From: Oscillibacter sp.
GTDB taxonomy: Bacteria > Bacillota > Clostridia > Oscillospirales > Oscillospiraceae
Assembly (NCBI GenBank): GCA_017482345.1
Contig: JAFUNB010000012.1
Span: forward strand, 1-48,314
Length of the DNA: 48,314 bases
Direction: 5' to 3'
Positions 40,901 through 48,314 of this stretch are shown in pieces (position 1 is the first letter of the stretch; every line of letters starts with the position of its first letter). The notes below the pieces were generated by a model. It worked only from the letters and a program-made list of their open reading frames with translations. It ran no database searches and was not told the origin of the DNA. The translations under genes were made by a program, and so were the position numbers.

Positions 40901-41673
40901 CCGTAGACCTCCACGCGGGCAGCCAGATAGCGCTCATAGGCGGCCTGGATCTGGGCGTCGTCGATCTTCACGTTGTCGATATGAGTGGAGAAGGTGGTGT
41001 GGCGGCAGTGGTCGGACCAGTAGGTGTCCACCACGCGGATCTCGGTGATGGTGGGATCCCGCTTCTCGTCGTCGCGGAAATAGGCCTGCAGGAACTTCAG
41101 ATCGTCCATGTCCATGGCCAGACCCAGCTTGTCCAGCAGGGCGCTCAGTACGGCCTCGTCCATGGAAATGAAGCCCTCCACAGTCTCCACGGTGGTGGGG
41201 ATGGTGGACTCCACCTGCAGCGTCTTAGGCTTGCCCAGACGGGCCTCCCGGGACTCCACGGGGTTGATGACGTATTCCTTGATTTTCTTGACTTCCTGCT
41301 TGCTCAGCTCGCCGGAGAGCAGATACACCTTGGCGGCGCGGACCGTGGGGCGCTCGCCCTGGGTCATCAGCTGGATGCACTGGCTGGCGGAGTCGGCACG
41401 CTGGTCGAACTGGCCGGGTAGAGCCTCCGCGGCGAAGACGGTGAAATCGCCCTCGGGCAGTTTCTCGGTGGCAAAGTCCACCTGCGGCTCGGAGAACACG
41501 GTCTGTACGGCGCGCTCAAACACGTCCTTCTTCAGACCCTCCACGTCATAGCGGTTGACGAGGCGCAGATCCGTCAGGGCGGTGATGCCCAGCAGGGTGC
41601 GCAGCTCGTTCAGCAAACCGGCGGCCTCATGGCGCAGACCGGGCTTTTTTTCTACAAAAATGCGTCTTACCAT
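37996..41673 (-). CDS. purL: Phosphoribosylformylglycinamidine synthase, single-chain type
   Basis: A 1225-residue FGAM synthase in one chain: an N-terminal PurS-like part, two AIRS-like ATPase repeats (FKNETHNHPTEIEPFGGAAT at about residue 310; GGKDSMSGS at about 765) and a C-terminal glutaminase. The glutaminase has the Cys nucleophile in MLGICNGFQ, FVPGGFSGGDEPDGSG before it and the His-Glu pair in ISHGEGRF. It makes FGAM from FGAR, ATP and glutamine. Bacilli use separate PurS, PurQ and PurL; the fused form is typical of this clostridial clade. ATG 41673 follows GGAGG that lies inside the end of purD; the in-frame TTG at 41682 is too close to it. It is 5 bases from purD. Confidence 0.95.
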   Translation of the reverse strand: MVRRIFVEKKPGLRHEAAGLLNELRTLLGITALTDLRLVNRYDVEGLKKDVFERAVQTVFSEPQVDFATEKLPEGDFTVFAAEALPGQFDQRADSASQCIQLMTQGERPTVRAAKVYLLSGELSKQEVKKIKEYVINPVESREARLGKPKTLQVESTIPTTVETVEGFISMDEAVLSALLDKLGLAMDMDDLKFLQAYFRDDEKRDPTITEIRVVDTYWSDHCRHTTFSTHIDNVKIDDAQIQAAYERYLAARVEVYGEEKAAKRPQTLMDIATIGAKTLKKRGLLPELDESEEINACSIHATATVNGEEQDWLLMFKNETHNHPTEIEPFGGAATCIGGCIRDPLSGRAYVHQAMRLTGAGDPRVPLSETTPGKLPQRKLCQTAAAGYSSYGNQIGLATGHVAEVYHEGFIAKRMECGVVVAAAPAYNVRRERPAPGDVVILLGGRTGRDGIGGATGSSKSHNMKSLTTMASEVQKGNAPEERKIQRLFRNSEVTRLIKRCNDFGAGGVSVAIGELADGLKIDLDAVRKKYDGLDGTELAISESQERMAVVVAAEDVDKFITFAESENLEAYRVAVVTEEARMVMEWNGAVIADLSRDFLNTNGAVKHAEVAVSEKDRAPLGEKQYGSLREMAASLKSASRRQLTERFDGSIGCGSVLMPFGGKTQRTPAQAMAALFPVLPDQETDQASVMAWGYDPQQSSVDPYTGSYNAVYTSMAKLVAAGADYKKAYLTFQEFFEKLRTEPARWGKPFSALLGGLDAQLELGAAAIGGKDSMSGSFMDLDVPPTLISFAIAPIKAAEVLSPEFKEAGHPVYLFTGYTADSKKAAWEAFHALSQAGKVKAAWAVENGVAEAVMKMSFGNGVGFSAAGTDVDWDMLYPGAIVAELTEDTDSALLLGVTTDDGLISIGDDVAPVSELLALNEDVLEGVYPSRTPLDPAEVPVLASPAAVRVAPKVGIARPKVLIPVFPGTNCEYDSARAVERAGLEPEILVVNNQSAQGVADSAARFAKAARDSQIIFVPGGFSGGDEPDGSGKFITAFFRNPEVRDATMDLLKTRDGLMLGICNGFQALIKLGLVPFGEIIDTDDTCPTLTFNVIGRHQSKIVRTRVASNRSPWLAKVNVGDVVNVPISHGEGRFLCSPELLKKLSENGQLATQYVDLNGKPTMDIDFNPNGSVWAIEGITSPDGRVFGKMGHAERIGPDLYKNIPGNYDLHLFESAREYFKI

Positions 41674-41678
41674 TGTTC

Positions 41679-42956
<1,278 letters not shown>

Positions 42957-43001
42957 AGTATCCTCCTAATTTAATTCACCGCAGGTGGATGAATTTCAAT
43001 C

Positions 43002-43230
43002 ATTTTCGCCGCGGCGTGTACGTGGCGAAAATACGTTGACTCAGCCGCCTTGGGCGGCGTTCACCAGTGAAGAACGCTTCACTGGTGGTGGGGGAAACAG
43101 CTGAAGCGCTGCCGGAGGCAGATGAAGCGAAGCTGTTTTGAGGAAGCGGCGCGATTGGCGGACACGAAAGTGGCCGGGAATCGCAATGCCGCAACGGTGG
43201 TTATCTCAAGGGGGAGCTTGCTCCCCCTTG
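43002..43230 (-). repeat. Multi-hairpin element in the purH-purD gap
   Basis: Five consecutive inverted repeats fill the gap: ATTTTCGCC/GGCGAAAAT (43002-43032), GCCGCC/GGCGGC (43044-43058), CACCAGTGAA/TTCACTGGTG (43062-43087), AAACAGCT/AGCTGTTT with inner CTGCC/GGCAG (43095-43138), and CAAGGGGGAGC/GCTCCCCCTTG (43207-43230). None has a T tract, so they are not ordinary terminators. The stretch has no credible gene. It looks like an interspersed palindromic repeat or a structured intercistronic RNA. Confidence 0.75.
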
Positions 43231-43242
43231 AAGCGAAGCAGA

Positions 43243-44421
43243 TCAGTGGTGGAAGAGACGCATGCCGGTGAAGCACATGGTAATTCCGTACTTGTTGGCA
43301 GTCATGATGACATGGTCATCGCGGATGGAGCCGCCGGGCTCGGCGATGTACTGCACGCCGCTCTTGCGGGCGCGCTCCACGTTGTCACCGAAGGGGAAGA
43401 ACGCATCGGAGCCGACGGTCACGCCGGACTGGGTGGCGATCCAGGCCTTTTTCTCCTCGGTGGTCAGGACTTCGGGCTTGACCTTGAAGGTGTTCTGCCA
43501 CACGCCCTCGGCCAGCACGTCCTCGTACTCGTCGGAGGTGTAGATGTCGATGGCGTTGTCGCGGTCGGGGCGGCGGATGCCGTCCACGAACTGCAGGCCC
43601 AGTACCTTGGGATGCTGGCGCAGATACCAGTTGTCGGCCTTCTGGCCCGCCAGACGGGTGCAGTGGATGCGGCTCTGCTGGCCGGCGCCCACGCCGATGG
43701 CCTGGCCGTCCTTCACATAGCACACGGAGTTGGACTGGGTGTATTTCAGAGTGATGAGGGAGACGATCATATCGATCTTGGCCTGCTGGGGCAGGTCCTT
43801 GTTCTCGGTGACGATGTTGCCCAGCAGCTCCTCGTTGATCTCAAAGTTGTTGCGGCCCTGCTGGAAGGTGATGCCGAACACGTCCTTGTGCTCCTGGGGA
43901 GCGGGGACGAAGTCAGGGTCGATCTGGACGACGTTGTAGCCGCCCTTCTTCTTGGTTTTCAGGATCTCCAGCGCCTCCTCGGTGTAGCCGGGAGCGATGA
44001 CACCGTCGGAGACCTCGTATTTCAAATAATTGGCGGTGGCAGCGTCGCAGATATCGGACAGGGCGGCCCAGTCGCCGTAGGAGCACAGGCGGTCGGCGCC
44101 GCGGGCGCGGATGTAGGCGCAGGCGATGGGACTCAGCTGGGCGTCGGGATCCACGAAATAGATCTTCCGGTCAATCTCGCTGAGGGGCAGACCCACGGCG
44201 GCGCCGGCGGGGGAGACGTGCTTGAAGGAGGCGGCGGAGGGCAGGCCGGTGGCGGCCTTCAGCTCACGCACCAGCTGCCAGGAGTTGAAAGCGTCCAGGA
44301 AGTTGATGTAGCCGGGCTTGCCGTTGAGCACGGTGATGGGCAGCTCGCTGCCGTCCTTCATATAGATGCGGGAGGGCTTCTGGTTGGGGTTGCAGCCGTA
44401 TTTCAGTTCCAGTTCCGTCAT
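43243..44421 (-). CDS. purH: AICAR formyltransferase (PurH transformylase half only)
   Basis: A 392-residue protein equal to the C-terminal AICAR transformylase domain of PurH (LKYGCNPNQKPSRIY at residues 6-20, SFKHVSPAGAAVGLPLS, DGVIAPGYTEEALEIL, QSNSVCYVKDGQAIGVGAGQ and SDAFFPFGDNVERA). The catalytic Lys-His pair of KHVSP is present. The N-terminal MGS-like IMP cyclohydrolase domain of ordinary PurH is missing entirely, and no cyclohydrolase is encoded in the window, so ring closure to IMP must be by another protein. The start lies after GAGGAGTG, 13 bases behind purN. The hairpin element follows its stop. Confidence 0.92.
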   Translation of the reverse strand: MTELELKYGCNPNQKPSRIYMKDGSELPITVLNGKPGYINFLDAFNSWQLVRELKAATGLPSAASFKHVSPAGAAVGLPLSEIDRKIYFVDPDAQLSPIACAYIRARGADRLCSYGDWAALSDICDAATANYLKYEVSDGVIAPGYTEEALEILKTKKKGGYNVVQIDPDFVPAPQEHKDVFGITFQQGRNNFEINEELLGNIVTENKDLPQQAKIDMIVSLITLKYTQSNSVCYVKDGQAIGVGAGQQSRIHCTRLAGQKADNWYLRQHPKVLGLQFVDGIRRPDRDNAIDIYTSDEYEDVLAEGVWQNTFKVKPEVLTTEEKKAWIATQSGVTVGSDAFFPFGDNVERARKSGVQYIAEPGGSIRDDHVIMTANKYGITMCFTGMRLFHH

Positions 44422-44434
44422 GAAAATACACTCC

Positions 44435-45040
44435 TCAGCTTTCAGTAATTTGTTTGCACAGCAGCTCCGTGGCCTGGGGCAGCAGGATCCATTCGGCCTG
44501 CTCCATGACCCGGCGCTGCAGGGTCTCGGCGGTGTCCTCGGGGAGAATGTCCACGGCCTTCTGCAGCAGGATGCGGCCGCCGTCGGGGATCTCGTTGACC
44601 AGGTGGACGGTGGCGCCGGTGACCTTGACGCCCTTCTCCAGTGCGGCTTCGTGGACCTTCAGACCGTACATGCCCTTGCCGCAGAAGGAGGGGATCAGGG
44701 AGGGATGGACGTTGATGATGCGCTCCGGCCACTGACGGACGAAGGCTTCGGACAGGATGGAAAGGAAGCCGGCCAGCACGATGACATCGATGCTGTATTC
44801 CGCCAGCTGTTCAGAGAGGGCGGCCTCGAATTCCTCCTGGGTTTTGCCCCTGCGGGGGACGGCCACGCCGGGCACGCCGTGGTTGGCGGCACGGGTCAGG
44901 GCGTAGGCGGTCTCATTGCTGGCGCAGACCAGAACGATCTGGCCATGGGGGATAAGGCCGGATTCCTGGGCGTTCAGCAGGGCCTCCAGATTGGTGCCGC
45001 CGCCGGAGACCAGCACGGCGATGTTGGCCTTTCTCAGCAT
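44435..45040 (-). CDS. purN: Phosphoribosylglycinamide formyltransferase
   Basis: A 201-residue GAR transformylase using 10-formyl-tetrahydrofolate. It has the N-terminal phosphate loop [14 protein letters not shown] (about residues 9-22), [11 protein letters not shown] (about 86-96) and the active-site segment [18 protein letters not shown] (Asn-His at about 108-110), then [16 protein letters not shown] with the catalytic Asp. SFCGKGMYG is the known variant of the usual PxxPGLHT. It overlaps the end of purM by 7 bases, so the two are translationally coupled. Confidence 0.95.
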   Translation of the reverse strand: MLRKANIAVLVSGGGTNLEALLNAQESGLIPHGQIVLVCASNETAYALTRAANHGVPGVAVPRRGKTQEEFEAALSEQLAEYSIDVIVLAGFLSILSEAFVRQWPERIINVHPSLIPSFCGKGMYGLKVHEAALEKGVKVTGATVHLVNEIPDGGRILLQKAVDILPEDTAETLQRRVMEQAEWILLPQATELLCKQITES

Positions 45041-46059
45041 AAGGTCACCCGCTCGCCGCCCTCGGTGATCTCGCCGATGACATAGGCGCCGCAGTCCAGC
45101 GCGGCGATGGCCTTGTCCACATCGTTCTTGTCCACGATGACGGCCATGCCCACGCCCATGTTGTAGGTGTTGAACATGTCGTGCTCGGAGATGTTGCCCA
45201 TGCGCTGGAGCATGTGGAAGATGGCGGGAGTCTGAATGGCGGCCTTGTCGATCTTGGCGGACAGGCCGTCAGGCAGGCAGCGGGGAATATTCTCAAAGAA
45301 GCCGCCGCCGGTGATATGGCTGACACCGTGAACGGCGACAGACTCCATGCAGCGCAGCACGGGCTTCACATACAGGCGGGTGGGCTCCAGCAGGGCCTCG
45401 CCCAGGGTGCAGCCCAGCTCGTCAGAGTGCAGATTCAGGTTGGCGTGCTCCACGTTGAAGACCTTGCGGACCAGGGAGTAGCCGTTGGAGTGGATGCCGG
45501 AGGAGGGCAGGGCCAGGACCACGTCGCCGGCCTTCATGCTGTTTTGGTCGATGATCTTAGGTCTGTCCACGATGCCCACGCAGAAGCCGGCCAGATCATA
45601 GTCGTCAGCGGCCATGACGCCGGGATGCTCGGCGGTCTCGCCGCCGATGAGGGCACAGCCGGACTGGACGCAGCCCTCGGCCACGCCGGAGACCAGTGTG
45701 GCGACCTTCTCAGGATCGTTCTTGCCGATGGCGATGTAGTCCAGGAAGAACAGCGGTCTCGCGCCGCAGCAGATGATGTCGTTGGCGCACATGGCCACGC
45801 AGTCGATGCCGATGGTGTCGTGCTTGTCCAGCAGCTGGGCAATGCGGATCTTGGTGCCCACACCGTCGGTGCCGGAGACCAGAACCGGCTCGGTCATGCC
45901 GGCCAGATCAGGAGCGAACAGACCGCCGAAGCCGCCGATGCCGGACACGACGCCGGGGATCATGGTGCGCTCCACATGCTTCTTCATGAGCTTGACGCCC
46001 TCATAGCCAGCCTCGATGTTGACGCCGGCCTCGCGGTAGCTGTCAGAAAAACTACGCAT
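45034..46059 (-). CDS. purM: Phosphoribosylformylglycinamidine cyclo-ligase
   Basis: A 341-residue AIR synthetase: [23 protein letters not shown] at the start, then [41 protein letters not shown] (about residues 77-102) and [13 protein letters not shown] (about 128-140), with [10 protein letters not shown] further on. It closes FGAM to AIR using ATP. The start at 46059 matches family N-termini; its ribosome binding site AAAGGA is about 12 bases away, slightly long. In the 110-base gap to purF there is a GGCCGCC/GGCGGCC hairpin (46134-46157) without a T tract. Confidence 0.95.
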   Translation of the reverse strand: MRSFSDSYREAGVNIEAGYEGVKLMKKHVERTMIPGVVSGIGGFGGLFAPDLAGMTEPVLVSGTDGVGTKIRIAQLLDKHDTIGIDCVAMCANDIICCGARPLFFLDYIAIGKNDPEKVATLVSGVAEGCVQSGCALIGGETAEHPGVMAADDYDLAGFCVGIVDRPKIIDQNSMKAGDVVLALPSSGIHSNGYSLVRKVFNVEHANLNLHSDELGCTLGEALLEPTRLYVKPVLRCMESVAVHGVSHITGGGFFENIPRCLPDGLSAKIDKAAIQTPAIFHMLQRMGNISEHDMFNTYNMGVGMAVIVDKNDVDKAIAALDCGAYVIGEITEGGERVTLC

Positions 46060-46169
46060 ACTGTTATTTCGTCCTTTCCGTAATGTGGGGCGGAAACGCC
46101 GCCGGTAAGTTGTTGATCGAAAACGCACGGACGGGCCGCCCCGCATTTGAGGCGGCCTGCCTGTTCGTA

Positions 46170-47594
46170 TTATTCTTTGCCGTTCCAGCAGTAAGTGCAG
46201 ACCTTGTCCCGGTCGATGCCGATGGCCTCCAGAACACCGTCCAGAGACTGATAGCTCAGGGAGTCAAAGCCGAACTTTTCGCAGATGCGCTTGAGCAGAC
46301 ACTGGCCCCGCTCAGTGGTGACGTCGGAATATTCCTCCACATGCTGCTGGCCCTCGTCGCCCTCCAGCTCCTGAATGACCCGCCGGGCCAGCAGATCCAT
46401 ATCGGAATTGCCCCGGGAGAAGTTCAGGTACTTGCAGGCATACATGATGGGCGGGCAGGCGGAACGCATATGCACTTCCGCTGCGCCGGATTCATACAGG
46501 AAATCGACGGTCTCCTGCAGCTGGGTGCCGCGGACGATGGAGTCATCCACGAACAGCAGCTTCTTGCCCTCGATCAGCTCGGGCACAGGGATCTGCTTCA
46601 TTTTGGCCACCTGATTGCGGACCTTCTGATCGCTGGGGGTGAAGGAGCGGGGCCAGGTGGGGGTGTATTTCACAAAGGGCCGGGCGAAGGGCTTGCCGCT
46701 GCGGTTGGCGTAGCCGATGGCGTGGGGGATACCGGAATCGGGCACGCCGGCCACATAGTCCACCTTGGGCAGGCTGCCCCGCAGCACCTCGTCACGGGCC
46801 ATGATCTCGCCGTTGCGGTAGCGCATGACCTCTACGTTCATGCCTTCGTAGTTGGAGTTGGGATAGCCGTAATAGGTCCACAGGAAGCCGCAGATCTTCA
46901 TTCTGTCACCGGCGGGGGCCAGCGTCTCGTAGCCCTCGGCGGTAATGCGGACGATCTCCCGGGGGCCCAGCTCGTAGGCGTCCTCGTAGCCCAGCTTGTG
47001 ATAGGCGAAGGACTCGAAAGAGACACAGTGGCCATCCTCGCTTTTGCCGATGAGGACAGGCAGGCGGCCCAGCGCGTCACGGGCGGCGATAATGCCGTCC
47101 CGGGTCAGCAGCAGAATGGTCATGGAGCCGTCAATGACCTCCTGTGCGTGGAGGATGCCCTCCACCAGAGAATCCTTCTGGTTGATGAGGGCGGCCGTCA
47201 GTTCGGTGACATTGACCTTGCCGCTGCTCATGGCCATGAACTGATGGCCGTGGTCGGAGAAGTAGGTCTCCACCAGCTCGTCGGCGTTGTTGATGATGCC
47301 GACAGTGGTGATGGCGTACAGACCCAGATGGGAACGGACCAGCAGGGGCTGGGGATCCGTGTCGCTGATGCAGCCGATACCGCCGCAGCCATGGAAATCA
47401 TGCAGATCCTTTTCGAACTTCGTCCGGAAAGGCGTGTTTTCAATGTTGTGGATCTGGCGCTGGAAGCAGTCGTCGGAGGCGTCGTAGAAAGCCATACCGG
47501 CCCGCTTGGTGCCTAAGTGGGAGTGGTAGTCGACGCCGAAGAACACGTCAAGCACACAGTCCCGCTTGGAAATTGTGCCAAAAAAACCGCCCAT
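46170..47594 (-). CDS. purF: Amidophosphoribosyltransferase-like protein lacking the glutaminase nucleophile
   Basis: A 474-residue PurF-family protein. The phosphoribosyltransferase domain is intact: PRPP loop [13 protein letters not shown] (about residues 346-358), preceded by [14 protein letters not shown]. The N-terminal glutaminase domain is degenerate: it begins MGGFFG, where the family has Cys right after Met; GHVRY is replaced by GIGCIS and the HNG motif by TVG. An in-frame TAA two codons upstream of the ATG excludes a longer start with a Cys. Cys235, 387, 466 and 469 correspond to the four Fe-S ligands of B. subtilis PurF. It probably uses free ammonia or a separate amidotransferase, or is regulatory (inference). 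The start follows CAGGAG. Confidence 0.9.
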   Translation of the reverse strand: MGGFFGTISKRDCVLDVFFGVDYHSHLGTKRAGMAFYDASDDCFQRQIHNIENTPFRTKFEKDLHDFHGCGGIGCISDTDPQPLLVRSHLGLYAITTVGIINNADELVETYFSDHGHQFMAMSSGKVNVTELTAALINQKDSLVEGILHAQEVIDGSMTILLLTRDGIIAARDALGRLPVLIGKSEDGHCVSFESFAYHKLGYEDAYELGPREIVRITAEGYETLAPAGDRMKICGFLWTYYGYPNSNYEGMNVEVMRYRNGEIMARDEVLRGSLPKVDYVAGVPDSGIPHAIGYANRSGKPFARPFVKYTPTWPRSFTPSDQKVRNQVAKMKQIPVPELIEGKKLLFVDDSIVRGTQLQETVDFLYESGAAEVHMRSACPPIMYACKYLNFSRGNSDMDLLARRVIQELEGDEGQQHVEEYSDVTTERGQCLLKRICEKFGFDSLSYQSLDGVLEAIGIDRDKVCTYCWNGKE

Positions 47595-47634
47595 GGTCAG
47601 TTACTCCTGATCAAAGTTATTTGCGGGGAAGTCA

Positions 47635-48314
47635 TTACGCGAAGAACAGCTCGTTCAGCTTCATGGGATCGATGTACTCGCCATCCTTGTAGACACGCAT
47701 ATTGCCGGAGGCGATCTCGTCGATCAGCATGACGCTGCCGTCGGCGTCATAGCCGAACTCGAACTTGATGTCGTACAGATCCAAACCCTTTTCCTTCAGA
47801 TCATCAGCCACGATCTTGGTGATGGCCTGGGTCATGGCCTTCAGCTCGTCATACTGCTGGGCGGTCATAACGCCCAGATCCACCAGACCGTCCTTCGTGA
47901 CCAGAGGATCACCCTTTTCGTCGTTTTTGAAGGTGGTCTCCACATAGGCGGGCAGATCCTGGCCCAGCTCGCAATAGTCGCTGTAACGACGGTAAAAGGA
48001 GCCTACAGCCTTGTAGCGGCAGATGACCTCCAGGCCCTTGCCGAAGACCTTGCCGGGCAGGACTTCCATGGTGGTATTGGCCAGATCGGCACTGACATAG
48101 TGAGTCTTGATGCCGGCGGCATTGATTTTCTCAAAGAAATAGATTGACATGCGCAGGTTCACATCGCCCACGCCCTCGATGGTCAGGCCAACAGAATTTT
48201 CGCCGGGATCGAACACGCCGTCCTTACCGGTGCAGTCGTCCTTGAACTTGAGCAGGCAGTTGCCATTTTCCAGCTTGTAAACATTCTTGGTCTTGCCAGT
48301 GTAAACGAGTTCCA
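47635..48314 (-). CDS. purC: SAICAR synthetase (5' end cut by the window)
   Basis: 225 residues of a PurC protein, open to the window edge; only the first one or two residues seem to be missing. It begins [17 protein letters not shown], the ATP-binding strand region. It continues with [15 protein letters not shown] and [30 protein letters not shown] (about residues 95-109) and [24 protein letters not shown] (about 185-208). It condenses CAIR with aspartate. It lies upstream of purF with a 40-base gap and is the first operon gene seen; promoter and any purE lie outside the window. Confidence 0.95.
   Translation of the reverse strand, partial: ELVYTGKTKNVYKLENGNCLLKFKDDCTGKDGVFDPGENSVGLTIEGVGDVNLRMSIYFFEKINAAGIKTHYVSADLANTTMEVLPGKVFGKGLEVICRYKAVGSFYRRYSDYCELGQDLPAYVETTFKNDEKGDPLVTKDGLVDLGVMTAQQYDELKAMTQAITKIVADDLKEKGLDLYDIKFEFGYDADGSVMLIDEIASGNMRVYKDGEYIDPMKLNELFFA

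Noticed and set aside
43207-43230. Perfect hairpin CAAGGGGGAGC/GCTCCCCCTTG as terminator of purH
   Set aside because: No T tract on either strand, and the purine operon continues downstream; better seen as part of the multi-hairpin element.
46134-46157. Hairpin in the purF-purM gap as a terminator or attenuator
   Set aside because: 7-pair stem without T tract; no competing structure recognised.

Overview
The window is a GC-rich chromosomal segment of an anaerobic, Gram-positive-type Firmicute. The best fit is a gut member of the Oscillospiraceae/Ruminococcaceae. The grounds are strong AGGAGG ribosome binding sites, TTGACA/TATAAT promoters with 17-base spacers, U-tailed hairpin terminators, a pyruvate:ferredoxin oxidoreductase, manganese and lysine riboswitches, a class B sortase and a single-chain FGAM synthase. 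No plasmid, phage or transposase gene is visible. No tRNA, rRNA or CRISPR array was found. The organism call is an inference from gene content; no marker gene is present.

Left part (1-12.7 kb): a short minus-strand pair (Smr-domain protein and MGMT-family protein) diverges from YjbQ and an amino-acid permease. Next come three transporters, each behind its own leader RNA: a P-type cation ATPase under a yybP-ykoY (Mn2+) riboswitch, a uracil permease behind a leader peptide that runs into a terminator, and an NhaC-type transporter (LysW) under a lysine riboswitch. A Nudix-DUF3783-DUF523 operon lies among them. A BTAD-type regulator with a degenerate GGDEF-like tail diverges from a secreted transglutaminase-like protein.

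Middle part (12.7-31.2 kb): a compact type IV pilus/type II secretion-like cluster (GspF-like protein, four small pilin-like proteins, a PilT-like ATPase); sortase B plus biotin ligase; a membrane zinc-ribbon/Ig-like/SH3 protein; an ABC exporter overlapping YlmH, then a DUF896 protein, an XpaC-like protein and aminoacyl-histidine dipeptidase; and the highly expressed-looking nifJ. Behind the nifJ terminator lies the 3' end of a dead group II intron. It abuts a minus-strand operon of an extended RsmH paralogue and a MazG-like protein.

Right part (31.2-48.3 kb): a lipid-anchored barnase with its barstar inhibitor, a CYTH-DUF1653 fusion and PrsW on the plus strand. These face a four-gene minus-strand operon (XRE regulator, two-TM protein, membrane-tethered PstS-like protein, SGNH hydrolase). 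The remainder is a minus-strand purine operon in the order purC-purF-purM-purN-purH-purD-purL-guaB. It leads from PRPP towards IMP and on to XMP, but with oddities. PurF has lost its glutaminase nucleophile while keeping the PRPP loop and four candidate Fe-S cysteines. PurH is only the formyltransferase half. A multi-hairpin element sits between purH and purD. The 3' end of guaB is duplicated around a small insert like an integration scar.
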